Below, in pieces: positions 1 to 8,644 of a DNA stretch of 64,000 bases. Under the pieces are notes generated by a model. That model searched no databases. It worked only from the letters and a program-made list of their open reading frames with translations, and was not told where the DNA came from. Each line of letters begins with the position of its first letter. The stretch's first letter is position 1. The translations under genes were made by a program, and so were the position numbers. Origin of the DNA: Diaphorobacter sp. HDW4B (GTDB taxonomy: Bacteria > Pseudomonadota > Gammaproteobacteria > Burkholderiales > Burkholderiaceae_C); contig NZ_CP049905.1 in NCBI RefSeq assembly GCF_011305535.1, forward strand, positions 4,710,001 through 4,774,000, read 5' to 3'.

Positions 1-828
1 CGTTTGGGAATAGGCTTCGAGCAGCTTTCCGTCATCAATCCGCGTCTGGTTTATTGCAGCGTGACGGGTTATGGCAGCAAAGGTCCGCTCAAGGCCAAGG
101 CAGGTTACGACCAAGTTTTGCAGACCATGACCGGCATGTGTGCCATGCAGGGCAAGGCGGGCGGGCCGCCGGAGATTCTGTATGGCTCGGTGGTCGATTA
201 CTACGCTTCGGCACTGGTGGCGGGCGGCGTTTCTTCAGCGCTTTTTGAGCGTGAAAAAAGTGGCTTGGGCCAGCATGTGGGCGTGTCGCTCTTGCGCGCG
301 GCGTTGACCATGCAGTCTGCGCGCCTGATCTGGGCCGAGGGCGAGCCGCGCGATGTGGGCGGGCGCGATATGCGTTCCGGCGGCATCACCGGCATTCATC
401 CGACGAAGGAAGGCTACATCTACCTGTCGGCCAACACCCAGCATTTCTGGGCGGCGCTGTGCGAGAAGACGGGTCTGAAGGAGATCGCTGCCAACGAGCG
501 CTACGACTCGGTGCGCAAGCGTGCGCAGCACAAGGACGAGCTGATTCCGCGTCTACGCGAAGCGCTGGCCGCACACACGGCACTGGAATGGGAGGCCATC
601 TTCGGCGAAGAGGTGCCATGCGCGGCCGCCCGGGCGGTGGAGGACATGTTCGACAACCCGCAGGTGCAGGCCGAGGACATGATCGCCACCTTCGAGCATC
701 CGACACTGGGCAGCTACCGCGGCTTCACGCGGGCCGTGGAGTTCGACCGCACCCCGGGGCCGGAGCCTTTTGCGGCGCCGGTTCTGGGGCAGCACACGGA
801 TGTGCTGAAAGCCACGAGCGAGCAGTAA
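1..828 (+). CDS. CaiB/BaiF family CoA-transferase, 5' end outside window
   Basis: The window opens inside this gene; about 275 codons run to the TAA at 826-828. Class III CoA-transferases are usually near 400 residues, so roughly the first third is missing and the apparent TTG at position 4 is not a real start. Family members swap CoA between an acyl-CoA and a free acid, or racemise alpha-methylacyl-CoA, in the cytoplasm. Seen here: INPRLVYCSVTGYGSKGP near the start, GSVVDYYASALVAGG, whose Asp aligns with the family's anhydride-forming Asp, and the closing PVLGQHTDVL motif. The substrate cannot be told from the sequence; a racemase-like role would suit the steroid genes at the far end but they are over 50 kb away. 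A hairpin follows directly. Confidence 0.9.
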   Translation, partial: RLGIGFEQLSVINPRLVYCSVTGYGSKGPLKAKAGYDQVLQTMTGMCAMQGKAGGPPEILYGSVVDYYASALVAGGVSSALFEREKSGLGQHVGVSLLRAALTMQSARLIWAEGEPRDVGGRDMRSGGITGIHPTKEGYIYLSANTQHFWAALCEKTGLKEIAANERYDSVRKRAQHKDELIPRLREALAAHTALEWEAIFGEEVPCAAARAVEDMFDNPQVQAEDMIATFEHPTLGSYRGFTRAVEFDRTPGPEPFAAPVLGQHTDVLKATSEQ

Positions 829-834
829 AAATGG

Positions 835-868
835 AGTCCGAGAGCCAATGCGAGCCTCTCGGACTTCA
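835..868 (+). terminator. Hairpin after the CoA-transferase gene
   Basis: Perfect 10-bp arms AGTCCGAGAG (835-844) and CTCTCGGACT (856-865) with an 11-nt loop, starting 7 nt after the stop codon. Only a weak T-rich tail (TTCAAT) follows, so it may be a processing or stability hairpin rather than a strong intrinsic terminator. Confidence 0.5.
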
Positions 869-916
869 ATCTGCGCGAAAATACGCGGTTTCTTCTAATA
901 CCAAGGGATCGCAGCC

Positions 917-1621
917 ATGGGCGCGCAATGGAAAGCAAAGGGCAAGGCGCTGGTCGCTGATGCCAAGGGAAAGCTGTTCGGCAAACTCGTCAAGGAAATC
1001 ACCATCGCGGCTCGCGCTGGTGGCGATCCCAACAGCAATGCCGCATTGCGCATGGCTGTGGAAGCGGCTCGCAAGGCCTCCATGCCCAAGGACACGCTTG
1101 AGCGTGCGATCAAGAAGGGCTCCGGCGCTGGCGCGGATGCGGTGAACTACGAGCGCGTGGTCTATGAAGGCTACGCTCCTCACCGCGTGCCGGTGATGGT
1201 CGAGTGCCTGACCGACAACCCCAACCGCACGGCCCCCAACATGCGCGTGCTGTTCCGCAAGGGCCAGATGAGCGCCGTGGCGTGGGATTTTGACCATGTG
1301 GGCATGATCGAAGGCGAGCCTGCCAAGGCCGATACCGACATGGAAATGGCCGCCATCGAGGCGGGTGCGCAGGATTTCGAAGCGGGCGACGAAGAGGGCG
1401 TGACCCTGTTCATCACCGATGCATCAGATCTGGACGTGGTCAGCAAGGCGCTGCCGGCGCAGGGCGTGAACGTGCTTTCCGCCAAGCTGGGCTACAAGGC
1501 CAAGAACCCGATCAGCGCGGCTTCGCTGAGCGCCGAGGCCATGGAAGAAGTGCAAGCCTTTCTCGCCGGTCTCGAAAACGACGACGACACGCAGCACGTG
1601 TACGCCGGTCTGGTCGACTGA
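917..1621 (+). CDS. YebC/PmpR (TACO1) family protein
   Basis: A full-length 234-residue member of the YebC family. Homologues were long annotated as transcriptional regulators (PmpR) and have more recently been linked to translation, as bacterial relatives of mitochondrial TACO1. The opening [20 protein letters not shown] and the blocks [13 protein letters not shown] and [19 protein letters not shown] are diagnostic. After [11 protein letters not shown] the usual glycine-rich GG..G..GSV segment is replaced by [12 protein letters not shown], so it belongs to a diverged, YeeN-like branch rather than the branch encoded beside ruvC; no ruvABC gene is nearby. The ATG at 917 sits behind AAGGGA. It appears to be a single-gene unit. 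Confidence 0.9.
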   Translation: MGAQWKAKGKALVADAKGKLFGKLVKEITIAARAGGDPNSNAALRMAVEAARKASMPKDTLERAIKKGSGAGADAVNYERVVYEGYAPHRVPVMVECLTDNPNRTAPNMRVLFRKGQMSAVAWDFDHVGMIEGEPAKADTDMEMAAIEAGAQDFEAGDEEGVTLFITDASDLDVVSKALPAQGVNVLSAKLGYKAKNPISAASLSAEAMEEVQAFLAGLENDDDTQHVYAGLVD

Positions 1622-1664
1622 GCGTTTTCTCCTTCACCGATTAATCAAGACTCAAGCCTGAACC

Positions 1665-2138
1665 ATGGGCCGCCCCAGCATTGCGTGGACGGATGACATG
1701 CTGGCGCTGCTGGGCACGGACAAGGATTCCGTGCTTGCGGAGCGCTGGGGGACGACAGCCAAGACGGTGAACCTCAAACGCAATGCTGTGGGGATTGCCG
1801 CGTTCGGACATGTGCTGTGGACGGACGACATGCTGGCCAGCTTGGGCAAGGAGGTCGATGCCGAACTGGCCCGACGCTGGGGCATCAGCAAGGCCAGCGT
1901 GATCGCCAAACGGCAGGAGTTGGAAATCGCTCCGGCAGCCGCCACTGGCGCGGCGGGTTCATCAGCCCGCCCAACCCGCTTTGAATGGACTACCGAAGCC
2001 GTGGCGCTGCTTGGCAAACAGTCGGATGCCAAGGTGGCCGAGCTGCTGGGGCTGTCTCGGCTCACGGTCTACAACGCACGGGTTTCGCGCGGCATTCCCG
2101 CTGGGCGCGCGGCCAAGCTGGACTCTGGCGATCAGTGA
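1665..2138 (+). CDS. Protein of three tandem helix-turn-helix-like repeats
   Basis: 157 residues with no family I can name. The protein is almost entirely three copies of a unit of about 38 residues, at roughly 7-45, 51-89 and 107-145. Each has the pattern W(T/x)(D/E)..(A/V)LLG...D..(L/V)A...G(I/L/T)(S/T)..(T/S)V...R...GI, for instance WTDDMLALLG...LAERWGTTAKTV and WTTEAVALLG...VAELLGLSRLTV. The shape of the unit (short helix, turn, helix with a basic face) resembles Myb/SANT- or resolvase-like DNA-binding helices, so DNA binding is a fair inference without direct proof. A spacer rich in Ala, Gly and Pro separates repeats 2 and 3. It lies 43 nt downstream of the YebC-family gene on the same strand and may be co-transcribed. 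Confidence 0.65.
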   Translation: MGRPSIAWTDDMLALLGTDKDSVLAERWGTTAKTVNLKRNAVGIAAFGHVLWTDDMLASLGKEVDAELARRWGISKASVIAKRQELEIAPAAATGAAGSSARPTRFEWTTEAVALLGKQSDAKVAELLGLSRLTVYNARVSRGIPAGRAAKLDSGDQ

Positions 2139-2420
2139 TCGTTTCAAAGATTGAGCTGCCAGGTCGCCAGATGAAAGAGCAGCGAGTGGGACAGCACCCA
2201 ATGGATCAAGAGCATGGTGGTGGCCGGACGGAACGCGGCAGGACGCCTGTGTGGGTTACAGCCTGAAATTATCGATCAATGCCTGCTCCATCATTGAGGC
2301 AGATGTCTTTGGACAACATGGTGTTTGTAAATTTCCTCTCGGTGACATGATTTCGGTTAACAATTGATGTCACAGCGATGAGGTGGCATATGCTCATGTC
2401 GAGGGCATTATGCTGATAAT

Positions 2421-2446
2421 CGATTTGCAATCGCGATTGATAAATC
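2421..2446. promoter_or_regulatory. Palindrome upstream of the cyclase gene
   Basis: The 407 nt between 2139 and 2545 contain no convincing gene. Their most structured part is this site: a perfect 12-bp palindrome CAATCGCGATTG (2428-2439) inside a longer imperfect dyad running from CGATTTG to TAAATCG. It lies about 100 nt before the chosen start of the adenylate cyclase in an AT-richer stretch, which suits an operator or promoter-proximal binding site. The regulator is unknown; the neighbouring HTH-repeat protein is one candidate. Confidence 0.4.
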
Positions 2447-2545
2447 GCATTCACCATGCGCGGCTTGAGAGGCTGCCCACGGTGTCAGAACACAAGAAAA
2501 AGGGGAATTCGTGACGCGTGCCATCGCCCGGAAAGGGCTTGCAGT

Positions 2546-3496
2546 GTGACTGGATCACAGACTACCGTCGTTTTTGCCGACATCGTCGGCAGTACGTCCC
2601 TGTACGAAACACTGGGCAATGAGCGCGCGACGCTCATGGTGACCGAGGTCGTGCAGTGGATGGCTGGCCGCATCGAGTCGGAAGGCGGGCGCGTGGTCAA
2701 GACGCTGGGCGACGGGGTGATGGCGCTGTTCGGCGAGCCATCGGTCGCCGTGGAGGGCATGCTCAATGTGATGCGTGAGTACCGCGAGCGGATTACCGAG
2801 CCGGTTCACAGCATCAATCCCGACGTGCGCGTGGGCCTCGACTGTGGCGAGGTGCTCGACGTGGGCGGTGATTGCTACGGCGATGCGGTCAACACGGCGG
2901 CGCGTCTGTGCGACCGGGCTGCGGCCGGAGAAATCTGGGCGACGGAAGCGGTCGTGAACGTCACTTCCGAAATGCCGAATGCGCGCTTTGTGCGGCTGGG
3001 TCACCTCAAGGTGCGCGGCAAGGCCGACCCGCTGCTGATGTACCAGATCGAATGGCGCGTGGACGAGGGCATGGAGATGCTCACGCAGCAGGGTGGGTTG
3101 ACTGACTTCGGCACGATCACAGCCACTTCGCCGCTGCAGATCCAGTTCTCGTGGGGGCGCGCGCACATGCAGTTTCGCTCCTCCGAGGTGCCGGTGCATG
3201 TGGGGCGTTCGAGCGAGGCGCATCTGTACATCGACGACCAGCGCGTGTCGCGCCTGCATGCGCGCATCGACTGGATCGATGGCAGCTTCGTGCTGACCGA
3301 TGTGAGCACCTTCGGCACCTGGGTACGCTTTGATGGCAGCGACACGTCCATTCAACTGCGCCGCGACAGCTGCGTTCTGCATGGCAATGGCGAGCTGGCG
3401 CTCAGCCTGCCGTTCACCGTCGAAGATGCCCCGCGCATTGCCTTCCATGTGACGGGCACCAATCTGCGTCTCGGAGAAGGCCAGACACCGCGCTGA
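2546..3496 (+). CDS. Class III adenylate/guanylate cyclase with C-terminal FHA domain
   Basis: Makes cyclic nucleotide, probably cAMP, from NTP. The GTG start at 2546 is chosen because GGAAAGGG lies 8 nt upstream and homology begins at once (TTVVFADIVGSTSLYETLG); an ATG at 2456 would add 30 unmatched residues. Catalytic domain, about residues 5-170: metal-binding Asp12 in FADIVGST, Lys52 and Asp56 in KTLGDGVM, Asp113 in YGDAVNTAARL and the transition-state pair Asn116/Arg120. The Lys/Asp pair at the purine-recognition positions favours ATP. An FHA phosphothreonine-binding domain follows at about 205-300 (VHVGRSSEAHLYI, SRLHARI). No membrane segment, so cytosolic. The FHA domain suggests control by, or recruitment to, a phosphoprotein. 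Transcribed alone. Confidence 0.88.
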   Translation: MTGSQTTVVFADIVGSTSLYETLGNERATLMVTEVVQWMAGRIESEGGRVVKTLGDGVMALFGEPSVAVEGMLNVMREYRERITEPVHSINPDVRVGLDCGEVLDVGGDCYGDAVNTAARLCDRAAAGEIWATEAVVNVTSEMPNARFVRLGHLKVRGKADPLLMYQIEWRVDEGMEMLTQQGGLTDFGTITATSPLQIQFSWGRAHMQFRSSEVPVHVGRSSEAHLYIDDQRVSRLHARIDWIDGSFVLTDVSTFGTWVRFDGSDTSIQLRRDSCVLHGNGELALSLPFTVEDAPRIAFHVTGTNLRLGEGQTPR

Positions 3497-3594
3497 TGCG
3501 CTGTGCACACATCGTTTGTTGACGCGCCTTCATCCTACAAGGCGCGCGCCGCTGGCCCGGTTAGGGTATTGCGTCACATCTCATGGAGACGCAA

Positions 3595-4029
3595 ATGGTC
3601 ACGGCTACACATACCTCGCGCTCGGGTCTGGATTCCGCACTGCTGTTGGTGGGGCGGCTGCTGCTGGCCTATATGTTCTTGCCAGCGGGCATCGGCAAGA
3701 TCACCGGCTTTGAAGGTACGGTTGGTTACATCGCGTCTCAGGGTTTGCCCATTCCCCAATTGCTCGCGGCTGCGGCCATCGTCGCGGAGGTGGGCGGAGG
3801 ACTGGCGTTGATCGTCGGCTTCCAGACGCGTCTGGCGTCCTGGGGTTTGGCCTTTTTCACGGTGGTTGCGGCATGCCTGTTTCACAATTACTGGGCACAG
3901 TCGGGGGCTCAGGTGGGTGTGCAGCAACTCATGTTCACCAAGAATCTGGCCATTGCGGGCGGCTTGCTGGCGCTCTCCGTGGCAGGTGCGGGCGCGTGGA
4001 GCATGGACGCCAAGCGAACCGGCTACTGA
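3595..4029 (+). CDS. DoxX family membrane protein
   Basis: 144 residues with four predicted membrane helices: LLLVGRLLLAYMFLPAGI, LLAAAAIVAEVGGGLALIVG, LAFFTVVAACLFHNYW and the last, ALSVAGAGAW. The GRLLLAYMFLPAGIGKITGF opening is typical of DoxX. Members are small integral membrane proteins tied to redox or thiol stress; no exact reaction can be given. The ATG at 3595 is preferred to the in-frame ATG at 3583 because GGAG (3585-3588) lies 6 nt before it. The OsmC-type thiol peroxidase gene starts 36 nt downstream, so the two look like an oxidative-stress operon continuing into the pirin gene. Confidence 0.85.
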   Translation: MVTATHTSRSGLDSALLLVGRLLLAYMFLPAGIGKITGFEGTVGYIASQGLPIPQLLAAAAIVAEVGGGLALIVGFQTRLASWGLAFFTVVAACLFHNYWAQSGAQVGVQQLMFTKNLAIAGGLLALSVAGAGAWSMDAKRTGY

Positions 4030-4065
4030 GAGGGCTTGGCCCGCCAGTGTTCAAGAGAGGAAGAA

Positions 4066-4476
4066 ATGACAGTTGAACTTGCACGCATTCAGGGCACGCC
4101 GATGGCGGCCGAGCTGCACATTCGCGAGCATGTGCTGCGCGTCGATGCGCCGGTGAAAGAGGGCGGTGAGGACACCGGCCCCGAGCCGCATGATCTGTAC
4201 GACGCAGCGCTCGCTTCGTGCAAGGCGCTCACGGTGCTCTGGTATGCGCGGCACAAGGGCTGGACGATTCAGGACCTGAAGACCACGGTCGAACGCGATG
4301 CGAGTCAGGAACGCACGGGTACGTACCGACTCGCCGTTCGCATGCAGATCCAGGCCGATCTGACCGATGCGCAATGGGCCGAGCTGCAGCGAGCGGCCGA
4401 GAACTGCCCGATCCACAAACTCATGACCAAGGTGACCACGGAGATCTCGACCGAGATCGCGCGTGGCGTGCCCTGA
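4066..4476 (+). CDS. OsmC family peroxiredoxin-like protein
   Basis: 136-residue cytosolic OsmC/Ohr-fold protein that would reduce organic or fatty-acid hydroperoxides with two cysteines. Both expected cysteines are present: Cys52 in ALASCKALT and Cys114 in ENCPIHKLM, in the usual family context. The start at 4066 follows AGAGAGGAAGAA, a good ribosome-binding site; the open frame reaches back to 4036 without support. It sits between DoxX and pirin, and its stop lies only 10 nt before the pirin start, so translation may be coupled. Ohr-type resistance to organic peroxide is the likeliest role; the electron donor is unknown. Confidence 0.9.
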   Translation: MTVELARIQGTPMAAELHIREHVLRVDAPVKEGGEDTGPEPHDLYDAALASCKALTVLWYARHKGWTIQDLKTTVERDASQERTGTYRLAVRMQIQADLTDAQWAELQRAAENCPIHKLMTKVTTEISTEIARGVP

Positions 4477-4486
4477 GGTGGTTGCC

Positions 4487-5392
4487 ATGATGATGAACAG
4501 TCCCATGCCACTGCGTCTGCAAGGTCACGTCAAGGACCTGGGCGGCGGCTTCGTCGTGCGCCGCATGCTGCCTTCGCTGCAGTGCCGGTCCGTGGGGCCG
4601 TTCGTGTTCTTCGACCATTTCGGGCCCGTCACCGTCCAGCCGCAATCGCAGATCGATGTGCGCCCGCATCCGCACATCGGCCTGTCCACGGTGTCCTATC
4701 TGTTCGAGGGCGCGATGATGCACCGCGACAGTCTGGGCAGCGAGCAACTGATCGAGCCCGGCGCCATCAACTGGATGACGGCGGGCAGCGGCATCGTGCA
4801 TTCGGAACGCAGGCCGCAGTCTCTGGCGAACACCACTTACGTGAACCACGGAATTCAACTCTGGGCCGCGCTGCCGGTGGCACAAGAGCAGATCGAGCCC
4901 ACGTTCACCCACTATCCCGCAGCGCGCATTCCGCAGTTCAAGGTCGATGATGCCCAGGTGCGCGTGCTCATCGGCTCGGCCTACGATCACCAGTCGCCCG
5001 TGGTGACGCTGACCGAGACGCTGTATCTGGACATTGTTCTGGGCCCCGGCGGCGGGATCGAGTTGCCCGCCTGGTCGCACGAAGCAGCGATCTACACCGT
5101 CGATCACGACGTGATGCTCGGGCGTGAATTCATTCAGCGCCACACCATGGCCATGCTGACGCCGCGCCATGCCACGCAGGTCAACAATGCGTCCAAGCAC
5201 GAGGCCGCACGCCTCATCGTGATTGGCGGCCTGCAGCTTGATGTGCCACGTCACCTCTGGTGGAACTTCGTGGCTAGCAACACGGAACTGATCGAGCGCG
5301 CCGCGCAGCGCTGGGAAGACCACACCATGGGCAGCGTGCCGGGTGACAGCGAATTCATTCCGCTGCCTGAGAGATACGTTCGCCGCAGGTGA
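4487..5392 (+). CDS. Pirin family protein
   Basis: 301 residues forming a bicupin pirin. The metal-binding N-terminal cupin is intact: HPHIGLSTVSYLFEG supplies the HxH pair, and EPGAINWMTAGSGIVHSER the later His and Glu. Bacterial pirins of this kind include quercetin 2,3-dioxygenases and regulators of central metabolism, so the substrate is open. The start is the first of three consecutive ATG codons, with GAGGTG 6 nt upstream; the frame reaches 8 codons further back without support. Third gene of the DoxX-OsmC-pirin unit, consistent with redox or xenobiotic stress. Confidence 0.88.
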   Translation: MMMNSPMPLRLQGHVKDLGGGFVVRRMLPSLQCRSVGPFVFFDHFGPVTVQPQSQIDVRPHPHIGLSTVSYLFEGAMMHRDSLGSEQLIEPGAINWMTAGSGIVHSERRPQSLANTTYVNHGIQLWAALPVAQEQIEPTFTHYPAARIPQFKVDDAQVRVLIGSAYDHQSPVVTLTETLYLDIVLGPGGGIELPAWSHEAAIYTVDHDVMLGREFIQRHTMAMLTPRHATQVNNASKHEAARLIVIGGLQLDVPRHLWWNFVASNTELIERAAQRWEDHTMGSVPGDSEFIPLPERYVRRR

Positions 5393-5412
5393 TTTACGGT
5401 TGAAGCGTCGAC

Positions 5413-6192
5413 TCAGTCGGGCGCTTTGTCTGCGTCCACGGGCGCATTGCCATGCACCAGCGGCACGGCATCCAGATCGACGCCCAGCACCTCGCGCTGA
5501 TCGAACACGAAGCAGCCGCCGTTGTAGTGCGCGCCGTCGGTCAACTCGAAGTATTTGAGGATGCCGCCTTCGAGCTGGTACACGTTCTCGATGCCCTCGT
5601 TCTGCATCAGAATCGCGGCCTTTTCGCAGCGGATGCCGCCCGTGCAGAAACTCACCACGGTCTTGCCTTCGAACTCGGTTTTGTGGGCGCTCAGGGCCTG
5701 CGGAAATTCGGTGAACTTGGTGATGCGCCAGTCGATGGCGTTTTCGAACGTGCCTTGATCGACCTCGAAATCGTTGCGCGTGTCGAGCGTGACCACGGGG
5801 CGGCCTGCGTCGTCGTGGCCAGCTTCCAGCCAGCGGCGCAGCGTCTCGGGCGCAACGGCGGGCGCACGTCCAGACGAAGGGCGGATCGTCGGCATGTTCA
5901 TGCGGATGATCTCGTTCTTCACCTTCACCAGCATCTTGCGGAAGGGTTGGTGATCGGACCAGCTTTCCTTGGGTTCGAGCGAGGCGAAACGTTCGTCCTT
6001 CTTCAGCTCGGTGACGAAGCCGCGCACCACGTCAGCATCGCCCGCAAGGAACATGTTGATGCCTTCTTCCGCGATCAGGATCGTGCCCTTGAGGTTGGCG
6101 TGGATGGCGCGCTCGTGCAGCACGTCGCGCAACTGCGCCGCGTCCGGGATGGGAACGAACAGATAGGTCGAGATATTCAGTACCGGGGTCAC
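5413..6192 (-). CDS. trhO: tRNA uridine(34) hydroxylase TrhO (rhodanese-like)
   Basis: 259 residues. TrhO (formerly YceA) uses oxygen to hydroxylate wobble U34 in certain tRNAs, the first step toward 5-methoxy- or 5-carboxymethoxy-uridine. The protein has the N-terminal TrhO domain (ISTYLFVPIPD, LKGTILIAEEGIN) and a rhodanese domain with the active-site loop FCTGGIRCEKA holding the essential cysteine. The C-terminal GGCFVFDQREV is also typical. The GTG at 6192 is chosen as start because family similarity begins at once; the frame is open much further upstream but that part is antisense to the SulP gene. It is 44 nt downstream of the SulP gene on the same strand. Confidence 0.9.
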   Translation of the reverse strand: MTPVLNISTYLFVPIPDAAQLRDVLHERAIHANLKGTILIAEEGINMFLAGDADVVRGFVTELKKDERFASLEPKESWSDHQPFRKMLVKVKNEIIRMNMPTIRPSSGRAPAVAPETLRRWLEAGHDDAGRPVVTLDTRNDFEVDQGTFENAIDWRITKFTEFPQALSAHKTEFEGKTVVSFCTGGIRCEKAAILMQNEGIENVYQLEGGILKYFELTDGAHYNGGCFVFDQREVLGVDLDAVPLVHGNAPVDADKAPD

Positions 6193-6236
6193 GGCAAACG
6201 ATCCAAAGCCAGAAGGCCGAGTCAGAGAACCCGCAA

Positions 6237-7910
6237 TTATCCGGCAGAGTGCTTGCGCAGCGCTGCCAGCGTTTCCGAATCCGTACGGTAGAGCTTGAGA
6301 TTCTCGGCGGCGGTGAGCGCACCGGCGCGCTCCAAGCGCTGCTCCACGGGCAGCTTCAGGCCACTCAGAATCAGCGTTCCGCCGTGCTTGCTCATCTGCC
6401 AGCGCAGGCGCTGAAAGGCTTCCACGCCGGTGATGTCGATGCGGTTGATGGGCGAGGCGAACAGGCAGACATCGCGGATGTCCGGGCGCGATTGCAGCTC
6501 GCGCGTGATGCGGCGCTCCAGCGATGCGGCGCTGGCGAAGTCGAGCTCCGCATCCATGCGCAGCGCGAGCAGATGCGGCGCAAGCGGCGCGAGCTGCCAC
6601 AGCTTGCGATCGCGCAGGCTGCCGTCGGGATGCTCGCCCACCTCGATGATGCGCGGGTGCATGTGTTGGTAGATGTAGAAGCACAGATTGGCCACCACGC
6701 CTGCGAGCACGCCCCAGTAAATGCGCGGTGCTGTGGCAATCGTGAGCGCGAAGGTGGCGATGCCGATGGAGGCCTCGATGCGCGAGATTTTCCACAAGCG
6801 CAGCAGCTCGCGCGGTTTGAACAGGCCCGTCACGGCGGTCACGACGATGGCGGCGAGCACCGCGTCGGGCACATGGTAGAGCTCGGGCAGCAGCCACAGC
6901 AGCGCGACCAGCACGAGGCCGGTGGCGAACAGATTCGACCAGCCCGTCTGCGCGCCCGCATAGAGATTGAGCGCCGAGCGCGAGAACGATGCGCTGGTCG
7001 CAAAACCGCCCGAAAAGCCCGAGCTGATCTTGGCAAGACCCTGCGCGATCAGGTCCTGGTTTTCGTTCCACAGCGTGCCCTCGCGCTGGTGTTCGATCTT
7101 GGCGCTCGATGCGGTTTCCAGAAAGCTCACCAGCGCCACCATCATCACGGGCATGAGCAGCGCGCCGAATTCATCCCAGCTCAGCCAGTCCGGCAGATAG
7201 AGGCTCGGAAAGCCCGAGGGCAGGTGGCCGATCACGTCGCCGCCCCGGTCGGCAAAGCCGATCAACCAACTGATGACGCCTGCGCCGACGATCACCAGAA
7301 TCGCTCCCGGAAAGGTCGGGCGCAGCTTTTTGGTGAGTGTGAGCGCGACCACGCTGCCGACGCCGAACGCCAGCGCGGTGAAGTCGAAATGGTGAATCGA
7401 CGGATTGCTGAAAAACGCGTGCCAGCCGGTTCGCATGCCCAGCAAGGCGGGCAATTGCGACAGCAGAATCAGCAGCGCTGCCGCCTGCGTGAAGCCGGTG
7501 AGCACGGGCGAGGTGATGAGGCTCACCAGCCAACCAAAGCGCACCAGACCGACCACGGCTTGCAGCAGACCCGACAGAATCGCCAGCCACACCGCCAGCG
7601 ACACCCAGTGCGCGCTGCCGGGCTCGGCCATGCCGGTGAGCGATGCGCCGATCAGCAGGCTGGTGAGCGCCGTCGGCCCCACGCCCAAGCGCGTGGACGA
7701 ACTGAACATGACGGCGACGATGGCCGGGATCAGCGACGCGTAGATGCCTGTGACCAGTGGCATGCCCGCCAGCGCCGCGTAGGCCACGCCTTGGGGCACG
7801 AGCATCAGGCCCACGGTCAGGCCCGCAATGAGTTCGCCTTTGAGCAGTGTCTTGTCGGGGCGCGGCCAATTCAGAAAGGGCAGCCATTGGCGCAGGGTTT
7901 GCAAATTCAT
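6237..7910 (-). CDS. SulP (SLC26) family anion permease with STAS domain
   Basis: 557 residues, an inner-membrane anion transporter. The N-terminal signature LIAGLTVGLMLVPQGVAYA and the run of 10-14 hydrophobic segments to about residue 420 mark the SulP fold. The cytosolic STAS domain occupies the last 120 residues with NRIDITGVEAF. SulP members carry sulfate, bicarbonate or dicarboxylates; the substrate cannot be told here and no sulfur-assimilation or carbonic-anhydrase gene is adjacent. The start at 7910 (MNLQTLRQW) lacks a strong ribosome-binding site; the frame is open 111 codons further but that stretch is unlike any permease N-terminus. Confidence 0.9.
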   Translation of the reverse strand: MNLQTLRQWLPFLNWPRPDKTLLKGELIAGLTVGLMLVPQGVAYAALAGMPLVTGIYASLIPAIVAVMFSSSTRLGVGPTALTSLLIGASLTGMAEPGSAHWVSLAVWLAILSGLLQAVVGLVRFGWLVSLITSPVLTGFTQAAALLILLSQLPALLGMRTGWHAFFSNPSIHHFDFTALAFGVGSVVALTLTKKLRPTFPGAILVIVGAGVISWLIGFADRGGDVIGHLPSGFPSLYLPDWLSWDEFGALLMPVMMVALVSFLETASSAKIEHQREGTLWNENQDLIAQGLAKISSGFSGGFATSASFSRSALNLYAGAQTGWSNLFATGLVLVALLWLLPELYHVPDAVLAAIVVTAVTGLFKPRELLRLWKISRIEASIGIATFALTIATAPRIYWGVLAGVVANLCFYIYQHMHPRIIEVGEHPDGSLRDRKLWQLAPLAPHLLALRMDAELDFASAASLERRITRELQSRPDIRDVCLFASPINRIDITGVEAFQRLRWQMSKHGGTLILSGLKLPVEQRLERAGALTAAENLKLYRTDSETLAALRKHSAG

Positions 7911-8112
7911 TGCGGGTGATTGTCTCTGTAGGTCTCGTGATGTGGCGACGAGCGAGCGCCGCTTGCGGCCATCATAAGCAAGCGCCAACACCCGTGCATC
8001 TTTGTAAGGAAGTGAGGATTGTCCTACGCGGATCGCTGTAACCGACGAACCCATGAGCGGCCGCGTCGTGGATAGAGTGAAGTCTCCTGCAACAGCAATG
8101 AGGACAGACTCC

Positions 8113-8592
8113 ATGAACAACGCAAATACTCCCACCTCCGCTGGCGATCCACGTGCCGTGTGGCGTCGCGGAGCCGCAGTGGCGCTGGCAGTGGTGCTGG
8201 CCGCCGGATTGGCCGCGTGCGACAAGAAGCCGGGCGAGCCCACAGCGGGTCAGAAGCTGGACACAGCGGTGGAAAAAACCGAAGCCGCCGCCAACGAAGC
8301 CAAGCAGAAGATGGAATCGGCGGCTCAGGACGCCAGCCAGGCTGCGCAGAACGCCGCCAGCAACGCAGCGGCAGTGCTGGACGACACGGCTGTCACCACC
8401 AAGGTCAAGGCCGCATTCACCGCCGATCCGAACCTGAGCGCGGTGCTCATCAATGTGGATACCAAGGACGGCGTGGTGAGCCTGTCTGGCCCCGTCAAGA
8501 CCCCCGCCGATGCAGAGCATGCGGCCAAGCTCGCGCAGGCGGTCGAGGGTGTGAAGAGCGTCGTCAACGACCTGAAGCCCAGCGCTGGTTGA
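8113..8592 (+). CDS. BON-domain lipoprotein
   Basis: 159 residues. The hydrophobic signal VALAVVLAAGLAAC ends in a lipobox (LAAC), so the mature protein should be lipid-anchored on the periplasmic side. An alanine/lysine-rich stretch that could form a coiled coil follows (about 50-95), then one BON domain (about 98-155: DDTAVTTKVKAAF, DGVVSLSGPV), a fold associated with binding phospholipid or the envelope. Related to OsmY and other BON envelope-stress proteins. The ATG at 8113 follows GAGGAC; upstream in-frame ATG codons have no such site. Monocistronic and divergent from the SulP permease. Confidence 0.85.
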   Translation: MNNANTPTSAGDPRAVWRRGAAVALAVVLAAGLAACDKKPGEPTAGQKLDTAVEKTEAAANEAKQKMESAAQDASQAAQNAASNAAAVLDDTAVTTKVKAAFTADPNLSAVLINVDTKDGVVSLSGPVKTPADAEHAAKLAQAVEGVKSVVNDLKPSAG

Positions 8593-8644
8593 GTATTTGG
8601 CCCACGAGGCAGCGCCCGGCGGGTCGGGGCGCTACCATCGGGGG

